Shown one piece after another: positions 17,961-26,884 of a stretch of 64,000 bases of DNA. The notes under the pieces were generated by a model. That model worked only from the letters and a program-made list of their open reading frames with translations, was not told the origin of the DNA and searched no databases. Origin of the DNA: Streptomyces violaceoruber. GTDB taxonomy: Bacteria; Actinomycetota; Actinomycetes; Streptomycetales; Streptomycetaceae. The position numbers were made by a program, and so were the translations under genes. Each line of letters opens with the position of its first letter. Positions within the stretch are counted from its first letter, which is position 1. The stretch spans positions 3,410,001 through 3,474,000 of the forward strand of contig NZ_CP137734.1 in assembly GCF_033406955.1 (NCBI RefSeq), read 5' to 3'.

Positions 17961-18287
17961 GTAGCCAGAAGTCAGTGAGGCGCGGCAGAGACGAACTGCC
18001 CGTCGGCAACACGTAGAACGAGAACACGACAGGTACGAGAGAAGGAGGAGGACGCCATCAGGATCGCCCGGGCGAGAAGGTTCTCACCGGGTACCGCAGG
18101 CCCCGGAACGGAAGGTGGTCCCACGGTCACGCATCCGCGATCCCTCAACTGCCCGGCCCTTCTGAAGGGGCGGCGCGGAATCAGAAGGTCGGCACAGTAA
18201 GCCGACAGATGGTGTTACAAATCCCTCGGGGCCTTGGTGCCGTTCGGCACCAAGGCCCCTTGACGCATTCCCCGAACAGAGGTGCAG
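17961..18287 (+). ncRNA. Long leader with terminator-like hairpin before the MerR gene
   Basis: About 330 nt precede the regulator. A possible 13-codon reading frame starts at GTG 17975 and stops at TAG 18014-18016. A strong AAGGAGGAGG at about 18041-18050 looks like a ribosome-binding site but has no ATG, GTG or TTG at a suitable distance. The leader ends in a perfect 14-bp GC-rich stem with loop GTTC at 18228-18259, only 28 nt before the ATG. It could be an attenuator or a separate small RNA ending at the hairpin. It is not an Rfam family I can name with confidence. Confidence 0.5.
18228..18259 (+). terminator. 14-bp hairpin upstream of the MerR start
   Basis: The arms GGGGCCTTGGTGCC and GGCACCAAGGCCCC are perfectly complementary around GTTC, followed by TTGACG. 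This is terminator-like for Streptomyces, in which T-runs are often short. Its position inside the leader suggests conditional termination. Confidence 0.6.
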
Positions 18288-18644
18288 ATGACCGCAGGTA
18301 CACCGCTCGGCCGGATCGACGACGACGACTACCCCGCGTACACCATGGGACGAGCCGCCGAGATGCTCGGCACCACGCCCGCCTTCCTGCGGGCCCTCGG
18401 TGAGGCGCGGCTGATCACTCCGCTGCGCTCGGAGGGCGGCCATCGCCGCTACTCCCGCTATCAGCTGCGTATCGCCGCTCGCGCCCGCGAGATGGTCGAC
18501 CAGGGGACCGCCATCGAGGCAGCCTGCCGCATCATCATCCTGGAGGACCAGCTCGAAGAGGCCCAGCGCATCAACGAGGAACTGCGAAGCGGTGGCGCCG
18601 AGGCCTCGGGCGACAGCTCCGGGAGCGGCCGTCCCGCACGGTAG
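18288..18644 (+). CDS. MerR-type helix-turn-helix regulator
   Basis: This 118-residue DNA-binding protein has a MerR/BldC-like winged helix: YTMGRAAEMLGTTPAFLRAL, then LITPLRSEGGHRRYSRYQL, and a C-terminal dimerisation helix (IILEDQLEEAQRINEEL). It has no separate effector domain. The ATG is at 18288, preceded by GAGGTG; a GTG two codons earlier falls inside that ribosome-binding site. It is followed by a small hairpin and another small gene. Its long leader suggests regulation after transcription initiation. The target is unknown. Confidence 0.85.
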   Translation: MTAGTPLGRIDDDDYPAYTMGRAAEMLGTTPAFLRALGEARLITPLRSEGGHRRYSRYQLRIAARAREMVDQGTAIEAACRIIILEDQLEEAQRINEELRSGGAEASGDSSGSGRPAR

Positions 18645-18649
18645 GGCCC

Positions 18650-18670
18650 CCCCGGGCGCTCCACCCGGGG
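18650..18670 (+). terminator. Short hairpin after the MerR gene
   Basis: A perfect 7-bp stem CCCCGGG/CCCGGGG with a 7-nt loop begins six bases after the stop codon. It probably ends the MerR transcript. Confidence 0.4.
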
Positions 18671-18696
18671 AGGAGAGGCGGATAAAATCCGTCCTC

Positions 18697-19056
18697 ATGT
18701 CGAAGCCTGACGAGCTGCTCATTGACATCGCTGCTCTCGTGGAGTCCGGACAGAGCAGCCGGATGTCCTTGACCGTGGTCACCCACGGTGCTGTCATCAC
18801 CGGTCGCCTGGCCCCCGAGAGGGTGTGGAGGCAGCGGGTTTCAGAAGTGCTGACGGACTCCGCCGACCTGGGCGACTTCTCCGCCGTCTTCGAGGCCCCC
18901 GCGAAACACGACGGACCGCCCACCCACCTGCACTTCCATGTCGCCCGGATCCTCCAGGGCACGATGGGGATCCCGGAGACGGGCGGGATGTACCGCGTGG
19001 CACTCGATGACGTCAGTGCCTGGACCGTGGGCGACTTCAGCTACTCCGACCACTGA
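18697..19056 (+). CDS. Small uncharacterised protein, possibly leaderless mRNA
   Basis: This 119-residue soluble protein starts MSKPDELLIDIAALVESG and contains a HDGPPTHLHFHVARIL segment with three nearby His residues, which could bind a metal or ligand. I do not recognise the family. A TAAAAT box at 18683-18688 ends eight bases before the ATG, the spacing expected when transcription starts at or one base before the start codon. AGGAGAGG lies farther upstream and would be outside such an mRNA. It is probably transcribed separately from the MerR gene. Confidence 0.7.
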   Translation: MSKPDELLIDIAALVESGQSSRMSLTVVTHGAVITGRLAPERVWRQRVSEVLTDSADLGDFSAVFEAPAKHDGPPTHLHFHVARILQGTMGIPETGGMYRVALDDVSAWTVGDFSYSDH

Positions 19057-19091
19057 TCCGCTCCCCCGGCGACCCGCCGTGGCGGGACGGT

Positions 19092-19403
19092 TCAGCGGGA
19101 GAGGACGGGGACGCCCAGGGCGTTGCCGAGTTCGTCGGTGATGTCGCGCAGGCGGACCCGGTCCGTGTACGCGGAACCGTTCCGTACGGCGGTCAGCCGG
19201 GCCCGGGTGACCAGACCGGTGTGCTGGCCGTCCTGGTCACAGACGACGAGGTGGCCCGTGCGCGCGGCGGCCATGACGGACAGCGCCACCTCGACCGTCA
19301 TGTCGTCCCAGACCTGGGGCCCGGCCGCGTCCATGGCGTCGGCGACCGTCCTGTGCACGGCGTCGGTGTCCGTCGGGCGGGGATGCGTCTGGAGCAGCGT
19401 CAC
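19092..19403 (-). CDS. CBS-domain protein
   Basis: The protein has 103 residues and a GTG start. It covers roughly one and a half CBS motifs: MTVEVALSVMAAARTGHLVVCDQDGQHTGLVTRARLTAV, given here as separate stretches, then VRLRDITDELGN. CBS modules bind adenine nucleotides and sense energy state. It lies 45 bp downstream of the helicase gene on the same strand and may share its transcript. The combination suggests a role in cold or stress adaptation, which is inferred from context only. Confidence 0.8.
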   Translation of the reverse strand: MTLLQTHPRPTDTDAVHRTVADAMDAAGPQVWDDMTVEVALSVMAAARTGHLVVCDQDGQHTGLVTRARLTAVRNGSAYTDRVRLRDITDELGNALGVPVLSR

Positions 19404-19448
19404 GAAGTACCTCCTGCGAAGATGGGACGGTTTTCTGATCAGGACGGT

Positions 19449-20870
19449 TCAGGCTGCCGCGTCGGTGACGGACCGCCGCACGGACCCGCGCCGGGTTGCC
19501 GGAGCCGGGCGGCGTCGCCCGCGTGAGGTGGCGCCGCGCTCGGCACGTTCGGCGACCGGTGCGGTGACGACGACCGGAATGCCGGAGGGGGCCTGGGCGC
19601 CGGTGATGCGGTGCAGGGCTTCCGTGCCGGAGCGGACCGGGGTGGTCTGCGGGACGATGCCGGCCGTGGTCATCAGGCGGGTCATGGCGCGGCGCTGGTT
19701 GGATGTGACCAGGCTGACGACGCTCCCGGACTCGCCGGCGCGGGCCGTGCGGCCGCCCCGGTGCAGATAGTCCTTGTGGTCGCTCGGAGGGTCGACGTTG
19801 ACGACGAGGTCGAGGCTGTCGACGTGGATTCCGCGTGCCGCGACGTTGGTCGCCACCAGCACGGTGACGTGCCCGTTCTTGAACTGCGCCAGCGTACGGG
19901 TGCGCTGCGACTGCGACTTGCCGCCGTGCAGGGCGGCGGCCCGTACCCCGCTGTTGAGCAGGTCCCGGGTCAGTCTGTCGACGGCGTGCTTGGTGTCCAG
20001 GAACATGAGCACCCGGCCGTCGCGTGCGGCGATCTCGGTGGTGGCCGCGTGCTTGTCCGCGCCGTGGACGTGGAGCACGTGGTGCTCCATCGTGGTGACC
20101 GCGCCGGCCGACGGATCGACGGAGTGCACGACGGGGTCGCTGAGGTAGCGGCGTACGAGCAGATCGACGTTGCGGTCGAGAGTGGCGGAGAACAGCATGC
20201 GCTGGCCGTCGGGACGCACCTGGTCGAGCAGTGCGGTGACCTGCGGCATGAAGCCCATGTCGGCCATCTGGTCGGCCTCGTCGAGGACGGTGACGGAGAC
20301 CTGGTTCAACCGGCAGTCGCCGCGGTCGATGAGGTCCTTGAGACGTCCCGGAGTGGCGACGACGACCTCGACGCCACCACGCAGCGCCGACGCCTGCCTG
20401 CCGATCGGCATCCCGCCCACCACCGCGGTCAGTCGCAGCTTCACCGCTCGGGCGTACGGCCTGAGCGCGTCGGTGACCTGCTGCGCCAGCTCACGTGTGG
20501 GTACGAGGACCAGCCCGAGCGGCTGTCCGGGCTCGGCCCGCCGTCCGGCCGTGCGGGCCAGCAGGGCCAGCCCGAAGGCGAGGGTCTTGCCGGAACCGGT
20601 ACGCCCCCGGCCGAGTACGTCACGGCCGGCGAGGGAGTTCGGCAGGGTCGCGGCCTGGATCGGGAACGGTACGGTCACGCCCTGGGATTCCAGCGCGGCC
20701 AGCAGCTCCGCGGGCATGTCGAGATCGGCGAAGCGCGCCGCGGCGGGCAGCGCCGGAGTGAGCGTTTCCGGGTGGGCGAATTCACCCTGTACCGCGAGGG
20801 CTCGCGTGCGGGCCTTTCCCGTGCGGGCAGGGCGGTCGTTCATGCGGTCGTTCATGCCGGTGCGGTTCAT
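19449..20870 (-). CDS. DEAD-box ATP-dependent RNA helicase
   Basis: This 473-residue RNA helicase has Q motif VPFPIQAATLPNSL, Walker A GRTGSGKT (residues 89-96), PTRELAQQV, TPGRL, the DEAD box in VLDEADQMADMGF, SAT in FSATLDR, and the C-terminal RecA motifs ALHGGKSQSQR, VATNVAARGIHVD and HRGGRTARAG. The tail is short, basic and disordered. The ATG at 20868-20870 is chosen for its AGGAAGG site; the open frame continues 54 codons upstream through the csp terminator and repeats and is not translated there. It follows a cold-shock gene, so a role in unwinding structured mRNA at low temperature is likely. Confidence 0.93.
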   Translation of the reverse strand: MNRTGMNDRMNDRPARTGKARTRALAVQGEFAHPETLTPALPAAARFADLDMPAELLAALESQGVTVPFPIQAATLPNSLAGRDVLGRGRTGSGKTLAFGLALLARTAGRRAEPGQPLGLVLVPTRELAQQVTDALRPYARAVKLRLTAVVGGMPIGRQASALRGGVEVVVATPGRLKDLIDRGDCRLNQVSVTVLDEADQMADMGFMPQVTALLDQVRPDGQRMLFSATLDRNVDLLVRRYLSDPVVHSVDPSAGAVTTMEHHVLHVHGADKHAATTEIAARDGRVLMFLDTKHAVDRLTRDLLNSGVRAAALHGGKSQSQRTRTLAQFKNGHVTVLVATNVAARGIHVDSLDLVVNVDPPSDHKDYLHRGGRTARAGESGSVVSLVTSNQRRAMTRLMTTAGIVPQTTPVRSGTEALHRITGAQAPSGIPVVVTAPVAERAERGATSRGRRRPAPATRRGSVRRSVTDAAA

Positions 20871-20920
20871 GCGGAACCTTCCTTGACGCAATGCGGCACA
20901 TATCAAGGAATTCCCGCAGC

Positions 20921-20951
20921 ACGGAGCACGATGCACGGAGCACGGAGCACG
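20921..20951. repeat. Overlapping ACGGAGCACG repeats
   Basis: Three copies of ACGGAGCACG start at 20921, 20935 and 20942, the last two overlapping. They lie just upstream of the helicase gene, between it and the csp terminator, where promoter or operator elements could sit. Confidence 0.6.
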
Positions 20952-20989
20952 TGGAGAATTGCAAGAGAAATGCCAGATGAACGGGAATA

Positions 20990-21029
20990 CAGCTGGGGCC
21001 CGCACCCCGAAGGATGCGGGCCCCAGCTG
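20990..21029 (-). terminator. Terminator of the cold-shock gene
   Basis: A perfect 15-bp stem (CAGCTGGGGCCCGCA and its complement) with a 10-nt loop lies 33 bp after the csp stop. It separates csp transcription from the helicase gene, at least in part. Confidence 0.8.
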
Positions 21030-21062
21030 CAAAGTGTGCGCGCGCCGGATGACGCGCCGGCG

Positions 21063-21266
21063 TCAGGCGAGGACGATGTTCTCGGCCGTCGGGCCCTTCT
21101 GGCCCTGCGCGATGTCGAAGTTCACCTTCTGGCCTTCGAGCAGCTCGCGGAAGCCCTGGGCGGCGATGTTCGAGTAGTGGGCGAACACGTCCGCGCCGCC
21201 ACCGTCCTGCTCGATGAAGCCGAATCCCTTTTCCGCGTTGAACCACTTCACGGTGCCAGTAGCCAT
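21063..21266 (-). CDS. Cold-shock domain protein (CspA/ScoF type)
   Basis: This 67-residue OB-fold nucleic-acid chaperone has RNP1 KGFGFI within [15 protein letters not shown] and RNP2-like DVFAHYS. It ends [10 protein letters not shown]. The ATG at 21264-21266 is preceded by AAAGGAG. A longer upstream reading is the untranslated leader. By synteny it corresponds to the Streptomyces csp gene next to gdhA and a DEAD-box helicase. It binds single-stranded RNA or DNA and melts structure in the cytoplasm. Confidence 0.95.
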   Translation of the reverse strand: MATGTVKWFNAEKGFGFIEQDGGGADVFAHYSNIAAQGFRELLEGQKVNFDIAQGQKGPTAENIVLA

Positions 21267-21614
21267 GTCTTGTCTCCTTTGGGGCAGTGCGCCGGCGTCC
21301 GCACTGTACGAACGCCGTGTCGCCGTGATGATCACCCCGCCGGAAAACCCGGTGTCAAAGAGCGCTTCCGACGGCACGAATACCGGCCGGGAAGGGCTGC
21401 AAATTCGGGAACCACAACTGCAACTGATATCGACAGTAGCACGCCGCTACGGTCTTTGCGCACCGAGTAATTCCACTCTGTTCGTGGCTGTAAGAAAACT
21501 GCCCGTGCGTTCCGTGAAACCTTGGCGTCGCGGGTGCAGATATAGGGGTGGCGGTGTCGTCGGTATGACTGCGGGCCCCGCCGGCTCGCGGTGGGGCCCG
21601 GTCCGTCGGGTCCG
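21267..21614. promoter_or_regulatory. csp upstream region and gdhA downstream region
   Basis: This gene-free stretch is locally less GC-rich (about 21400-21520). On the minus strand a perfect TTGACA at 21353-21358 is the best -35 for csp, but the box at the right distance (TGATCA) is a poor -10. The csp leader would be about 60 nt. A hairpin at 21573-21599 ends gdhA. Confidence 0.4.
21573..21599 (-). terminator. gdhA terminator hairpin
   Basis: GGGCCCC pairs with GGGGCCC, extended by three inner pairs, starting about 15 bp after the gdhA stop. Confidence 0.55.
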
Positions 21615-23080
<1,466 letters not shown>

Positions 23081-23147
23081 CCCATGGCCAGCACCCGATC
23101 ACTGGATGAGACGAAGGCCTCCCGGCGGCACCGGCCTCCCGTCGACG

Positions 23148-23357
23148 CTACCCGTCCCCGTTCAGCATCGCGGCGGTGAGGACGTTGCCCGCGACGCCCC
23201 AGCCTCCGTCCGGGACCTCGTCGACCAGGACGACGGTGGTCGGACGGGCGCGCTCCCCGTAGATCTCCGCGTAGAGGTCGGTGGTGCGTTCGACGATCTT
23301 CTTCTTGTCCTCCGCCGAGAGAGTGCCCGCGGGGACCTTGAAGTGGGCGAAAGGCAT
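23148..23357 (-). CDS. 4-oxalocrotonate tautomerase family protein
   Basis: This 69-residue protein starts Met-Pro, leaving the catalytic Pro1 after Met removal (PFAHFKVPAGTLSAEDKKK). It has the typical beta-alpha-beta small tautomerase length and a TTVVLVDEVPDGGWGVAG segment. The gene starts 1 bp after the SDR gene stop, so the two are co-transcribed. The substrate is unknown. Confidence 0.88.
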   Translation of the reverse strand: MPFAHFKVPAGTLSAEDKKKIVERTTDLYAEIYGERARPTTVVLVDEVPDGGWGVAGNVLTAAMLNGDG

Positions 23358-23358
23358 G

Positions 23359-24117
23359 TCAGATCATTCCTCCGTTGGCGCGCAGAATCTGGCCGTTGAC
23401 CCAGTGCCCGGCGGGGCTGCCGAGGAAGGCGACCACGGCGGCGATGTCCTCCGGGGTGCCCAGCCGCTCCAGCGGTGGCGTCTTCGCGAGCTTGTCCACC
23501 TGCTCGGGCGTCTTCCCGTCGAGGAACAGGTCGGTCGCCGTCGGTCCGGGCGCGACCGTGTTCACGGTGACGTCCCGGCCGCGCAGCTCACGCGCCAGGA
23601 TCATGGTCATGGCCTCCACGGCGCCCTTACTGGCCGCGTAGGCGCCGTACGTGGGGAACTGGGTGCCGACGACGGACGTCGAGAACCCAATGAAGGCGCC
23701 CCCGGCACGCAGCCGCCGCGCCGCCTGCTGGGCGACGACGAAGGTGCCGCGGATGTTGGTGCGGTGCATGGCGTCCAGCGCCGCCAGGTCCAGGTCGGCG
23801 ATGGGCGAGAGGGTCATCCGCCCGGCCGAGTTCACGACGACGTCGACGCCGCCGAACTCGTCCGCCGCCCGGTCGAACAGCGCGGCGACCTCCTTCTCCT
23901 CCGCCACGTCGGCCTGTACGGCGATCGCCCGTCCGCCGGCCTCGGTGATCGCCGTCACCGTCTCGTCGGCGGCCGAGGCGTCGCTGGCGTAGTTCACGAC
24001 GACGGCCAGGCCGTCCTCGGCGAGTTTGCGGGAGACCGCCCGGCCGATGCCGCGGGACCCGCCGGTGACGACGGCGACCCTTTCGGCGGCGGTCTGTTGA
24101 TTCGTGTGCGTGGTCAT
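23359..24117 (-). CDS. Short-chain dehydrogenase/reductase
   Basis: This 252-residue classical SDR has the dinucleotide-binding TGGSRGIG (residues 18-25), NSAG, a catalytic Ser in FSTSVVG, YGAYAASK with the catalytic Tyr and Lys, and the C-terminal PGPTATD and GHWVNGQILRANGG motifs. NYAS after strand 2 suggests NADP(H) preference. The ATG at 24115-24117 is chosen over an upstream extension. It is divergent from a MmyB-like regulator that probably controls it. Confidence 0.93.
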   Translation of the reverse strand: MTTHTNQQTAAERVAVVTGGSRGIGRAVSRKLAEDGLAVVVNYASDASAADETVTAITEAGGRAIAVQADVAEEKEVAALFDRAADEFGGVDVVVNSAGRMTLSPIADLDLAALDAMHRTNIRGTFVVAQQAARRLRAGGAFIGFSTSVVGTQFPTYGAYAASKGAVEAMTMILARELRGRDVTVNTVAPGPTATDLFLDGKTPEQVDKLAKTPPLERLGTPEDIAAVVAFLGSPAGHWVNGQILRANGGMI

Positions 24118-24203
24118 GGCTCCACGATGCGCCCGGTCGGACGGCGCAGCCAGGGGATGCCATCCCATGGGTCGGCGGCCCGGCCCGGCGCAGAATGGAC
24201 CGT

Positions 24204-25103
24204 ATGAGCGCTGTGAAGTACGCCGAGCTGGGAGCGTTCCTGCGATCGCGGCGCGAGCGCATCCGCCCCGCCGACGTCGGACTCCCGGCCGGGCCGCGCC
24301 GCCGGGTGCCGGGGCTGCGCCGCGAGGAGGTCGCCCACCTCGCGGGGGCGTCCGTGGACTACTACAACGAGCTGGAGCGCGGCGCGGGGTCCCAGCCGTC
24401 CGAGCAGATGCTCGCCGCGCTGGCGCGGGCGCTACGGCTGTCCGCCGACGAGCGGGACTACCTCTACCGGCTCGCCGACCGGCCGGTGCCCGTGCCGGGC
24501 GGGCCCGCCTCGCACGTCCACCCCGGCATGCTGGACCTGCTGGGCCGGATGACCTCGACCCCGGCGCAGGTGATCACCGACCTGCACGTCACGCTCGTAC
24601 AGAATCCGCTGGCCGTGGCGCTGCTCGGGGACCAGTCCGGTTACCGGGGGCCCCGCGCCAGCTTCGTGCACCGGTGGTTCACCGAGCCGGCGGCCCGGCT
24701 GCTGTATCCCGAGGCCGACCACGCGTACCAGTCCCGTTCCTTCGTCGCCGACCTGCGGGCCGCCGCCGCCCGGCGGGACGCGAAGGACACGGAGGCCGGC
24801 GCGATGGTGCGTACGCTGCTCGGCGTCTCCCCCGAGTTCGCCGCGCTGTGGGCCGATCACGACGTGGCGTTCCGGCGCCACGACCGCAAGCGGCTCGTGC
24901 ACCCGGTGATCGGTTTGGTCGAGGTCAACTGCCTCAACCTCTTCAGCGAGGACGGCCGCCAGCGGCTCCTGTGGTTCACCCCGGCGGTGGGGACCGAGAG
25001 CGCGGGGCTGCTGGAGCTGCTGTCGGTCGTCGGCACGCAGGAGGTCAGCGAGGTCAGCGCCGCGACGCGTACGGCAGGAAGCTCGCCCAGGCGGCAGGGG
25101 TGA
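24204..25103 (+). CDS. MmyB-like XRE-family regulator
   Basis: This 299-residue protein has an N-terminal helix-turn-helix (GLRREEVAHLAGASVDYYNELERGAG) and a C-terminal MmyB-like ligand-binding domain (HRWFTEPAARLLYP, then GLVEVNCLNLFSEDGRQRLLWFTP). MmyB-like regulators are commonly paired divergently with an SDR gene, as here across 86 bp. The ATG at 24204 is preferred; one three codons earlier is also possible. Its last 50 bp overlap the convergent DUF397 gene. Confidence 0.92.
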   Translation: MSAVKYAELGAFLRSRRERIRPADVGLPAGPRRRVPGLRREEVAHLAGASVDYYNELERGAGSQPSEQMLAALARALRLSADERDYLYRLADRPVPVPGGPASHVHPGMLDLLGRMTSTPAQVITDLHVTLVQNPLAVALLGDQSGYRGPRASFVHRWFTEPAARLLYPEADHAYQSRSFVADLRAAAARRDAKDTEAGAMVRTLLGVSPEFAALWADHDVAFRRHDRKRLVHPVIGLVEVNCLNLFSEDGRQRLLWFTPAVGTESAGLLELLSVVGTQEVSEVSAATRTAGSSPRRQG

Positions 25104-25245
25104 GGGTGAGGCGGGGGCCGTTGGTGTCCTTGGAGTCCCGGATGTGGATGGTGGCGGGGGTGACGGCCAGCTCGACGCAGGAGTTACCGTCGGTCCCGCC
25201 GCTGTAGCTGCTCTTGAACCAGACCAGTTCGGCCTCGCGGATCAT
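25054..25245 (-). CDS. DUF397 protein
   Basis: This 63-residue protein carries the family hallmarks WFKSSYSGGTDGNSCVELAV, VRDSKD-like IRDSKDTNGPRL, and LTLTPAAWASFL. DUF397 proteins are small partners of XRE/Scr1-type regulators in Streptomyces, related to the AbaA-orfD and WhiJ neighbourhoods. The gene overlaps the upstream regulator by 4 bp (ATGA). Its 3' end overlaps the convergent MmyB-like gene by 50 bp. Confidence 0.92.
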   Translation of the reverse strand: MIREAELVWFKSSYSGGTDGNSCVELAVTPATIHIRDSKDTNGPRLTLTPAAWASFLPYASRR

Positions 25246-26090
25246 GTTTCTCCCAGCAGTGTCTCGATGAAGGCCAACGACTCCCTGGGCGAGAGAGCCT
25301 GCGCTCGGATCGTGCCATACCGCAGTTCGACAATGCGCAGGTGTTTCGGGTCGGTGATCGGCCGTCCGTTGAACGCCCCGTCGGAGCGCCCCACCGCTGT
25401 ACCGTCCGGGAACTTCAGCAGCTCGATCCTGCCGTCCAGCCCCGGATGGGCGTCAGCGTTTGTCGGCATCACTTGAAGCGTGACGTTGTGCAACCGCCCG
25501 ACCTCCAGCAGACGTTCGAGCTGCTGTCGCCACACCATTGTGCCTCCAACCTGCCTACGCAGCGGTGCCTCTTCCAGCACGAAGTGCATCGATGGAGCCG
25601 GATCGCGCTCGTAGACCGACCGCCGAGCCAGCCGGGCGGCGACCATACGGTCGACGTCGTCGGGTGAGTACGGCGGCTGCGCTGCCTCGATCAGGGCTCG
25701 CGCGTGCTCCGGGGTCTGCAACAGGCCAGCGATGATGTTGCACTCATACAGGCCGATCTCGACCGCCTTGCCCTCCAACTTCCCCAGCTCCCGCACCTTC
25801 TTCGGGTACCGGACCTTCTTCACGTCCTCCCACGCCGCCGAGATGAGCCCACCGGCGCCCAGTACCTCGTCGGCCCTGTCCAGATACTCCTGCCGGGGAA
25901 TCCGCTTGCCGCCCTCGACCTTGTAGACCAGGTCCTCCCCGTACCCGACCGCCACTCCGAAGTCACCGGCCCGCATCCCCGCCGCATCCCGGCGGAGCTT
26001 CAACTGCCGTCCCACCGTGGTGATGACCGCGACGCCCCACTCGTCGTCCGGGTCGACCTCCCACCCCGACTCGTCCGTCTCGACCGCCAT
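25242..26090 (-). CDS. XRE regulator with DUF5753 (Scr1/WhiJ type)
   Basis: This 283-residue protein has an N-terminal helix-turn-helix around GRQLKLRRDAAGMRAGDF and GEDLVYKVEGGKRIP. The C-terminal DUF5753 domain includes YECNIIAGLLQTPEHARAL, RRSVYERDPAPSMHFVLEE and ALSPRESLAFIETL. The start chosen is the ATG at 26088-26090 with AAGGGG upstream; an ATG 11 codons earlier is possible. Together with the DUF397 and divergent HATPase genes it forms a complete WhiJ/AbaA-like module that affects differentiation in some streptomycetes. Confidence 0.92.
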   Translation of the reverse strand: MAVETDESGWEVDPDDEWGVAVITTVGRQLKLRRDAAGMRAGDFGVAVGYGEDLVYKVEGGKRIPRQEYLDRADEVLGAGGLISAAWEDVKKVRYPKKVRELGKLEGKAVEIGLYECNIIAGLLQTPEHARALIEAAQPPYSPDDVDRMVAARLARRSVYERDPAPSMHFVLEEAPLRRQVGGTMVWRQQLERLLEVGRLHNVTLQVMPTNADAHPGLDGRIELLKFPDGTAVGRSDGAFNGRPITDPKHLRIVELRYGTIRAQALSPRESLAFIETLLGET

Positions 26091-26155
26091 CCTCCGCCCC
26101 TTCCCCGACAGCACCGACACCACTGGACAAGCGCCGGACAGTTACCGTACGTACC

Positions 26156-26202
26156 CGCTGAGTGACTTCTCACGGTACTCACACATCGCCACGCTGAGTG
26201 AC
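26156..26202. promoter_or_regulatory. Direct repeats and inverted sequence between XRE and HATPase genes
   Basis: CGCTGAGTGAC occurs at 26156-26166 and again at 26192-26202, 36 bp apart. Between them, GTGA-CTTC-TCAC and TGAGT...ACTCA form short palindromes. The location in the divergent gap suggests operators of the XRE protein. Confidence 0.5.
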
Positions 26203-26637
26203 GTGAATCAGGAATCCACCACCGAACTCACCGCGTCCGTCCGCAATTTCAGCGTGCAGCTCTCTCCCACCCCACGCGGCGCCCGCCTCGCCCGCCTGCT
26301 CGCGACCGAGCAGCTGCGTTCCTGGGGGCTGCCCCCGGACCCGGCACGCCTCCTCGTCGCCGAGCTGGCCAACAACGCGGCGGACCACGGACGGGTCCCC
26401 GGCCGGGATTTCCGGCTCACCCTGTACGTCGTCGGCGACACCCTCCGCATCGAGGTCACCGACACGCGGGGCCAGGAACTCCCCGCCCCGCAAAAGCCGG
26501 CCTCCGACGCCGAATCCGGCCGGGGTCTGCTGCTGGTCGAGGCGTTGGCGCACCGCTGGGGAGTGACGGAGGGACGCTTCCCGCGCAAAACCGTGTGGGC
26601 CGAACTGCGCTGTACGCCATCGGAACCCACGTTCTGA
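26203..26637 (+). CDS. ATP-binding protein (RsbW-like HATPase_c_2)
   Basis: This 144-residue anti-sigma-like or regulatory kinase has an N box in LLVAELANNAADHGRVPGRDF, a G1-like RIEVTDTRG and the GRGLLLVEALAHRWGV G2 region. The GTG at 26203 is chosen; longer upstream frames run through the operator region and are unlikely. It is divergent from the Scr1-like XRE gene, as in abaA/whiJ-type clusters. The partner is unknown. A terminator hairpin follows about 70 bp downstream. Confidence 0.85.
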   Translation: MNQESTTELTASVRNFSVQLSPTPRGARLARLLATEQLRSWGLPPDPARLLVAELANNAADHGRVPGRDFRLTLYVVGDTLRIEVTDTRGQELPAPQKPASDAESGRGLLLVEALAHRWGVTEGRFPRKTVWAELRCTPSEPTF

Positions 26638-26707
26638 GGTTCCGGTGCCGTCGGTGCCCTACCAAGACAAGAAACGGGGGAAATGACCCCTACCAAGCCC
26701 CACCTCT

Positions 26708-26738
26708 CCCGCCCGAGGCGCTTCGTCACTCGGGCGGG
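26708..26738 (+). terminator. Terminator after the HATPase gene
   Basis: A perfect 10-bp stem CCCGCCCGAG/CTCGGGCGGG with an 11-nt loop lies in the 247-bp gap before the next gene. Confidence 0.65.
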
Positions 26739-26884
26739 TGAACATCACCGGTTGAGCTGGATTTCGGGGCCCTCAACTCCCCTACTCTCAGCGCAAACAA
26801 ACACATCTGAAAAGGCATCGGCCCCCGCTGGGACTGGCATCCCGGTGCGAGGGCCTAACCACCAAGGAAGAAGAGAGCTTCCCG

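Noticed and set aside
20871..21032. N-terminal extension of the DEAD-box helicase
   Set aside because: It would translate the csp terminator hairpin and the ACGGAGCACG repeats; a good ribosome-binding site precedes the ATG at 20870.
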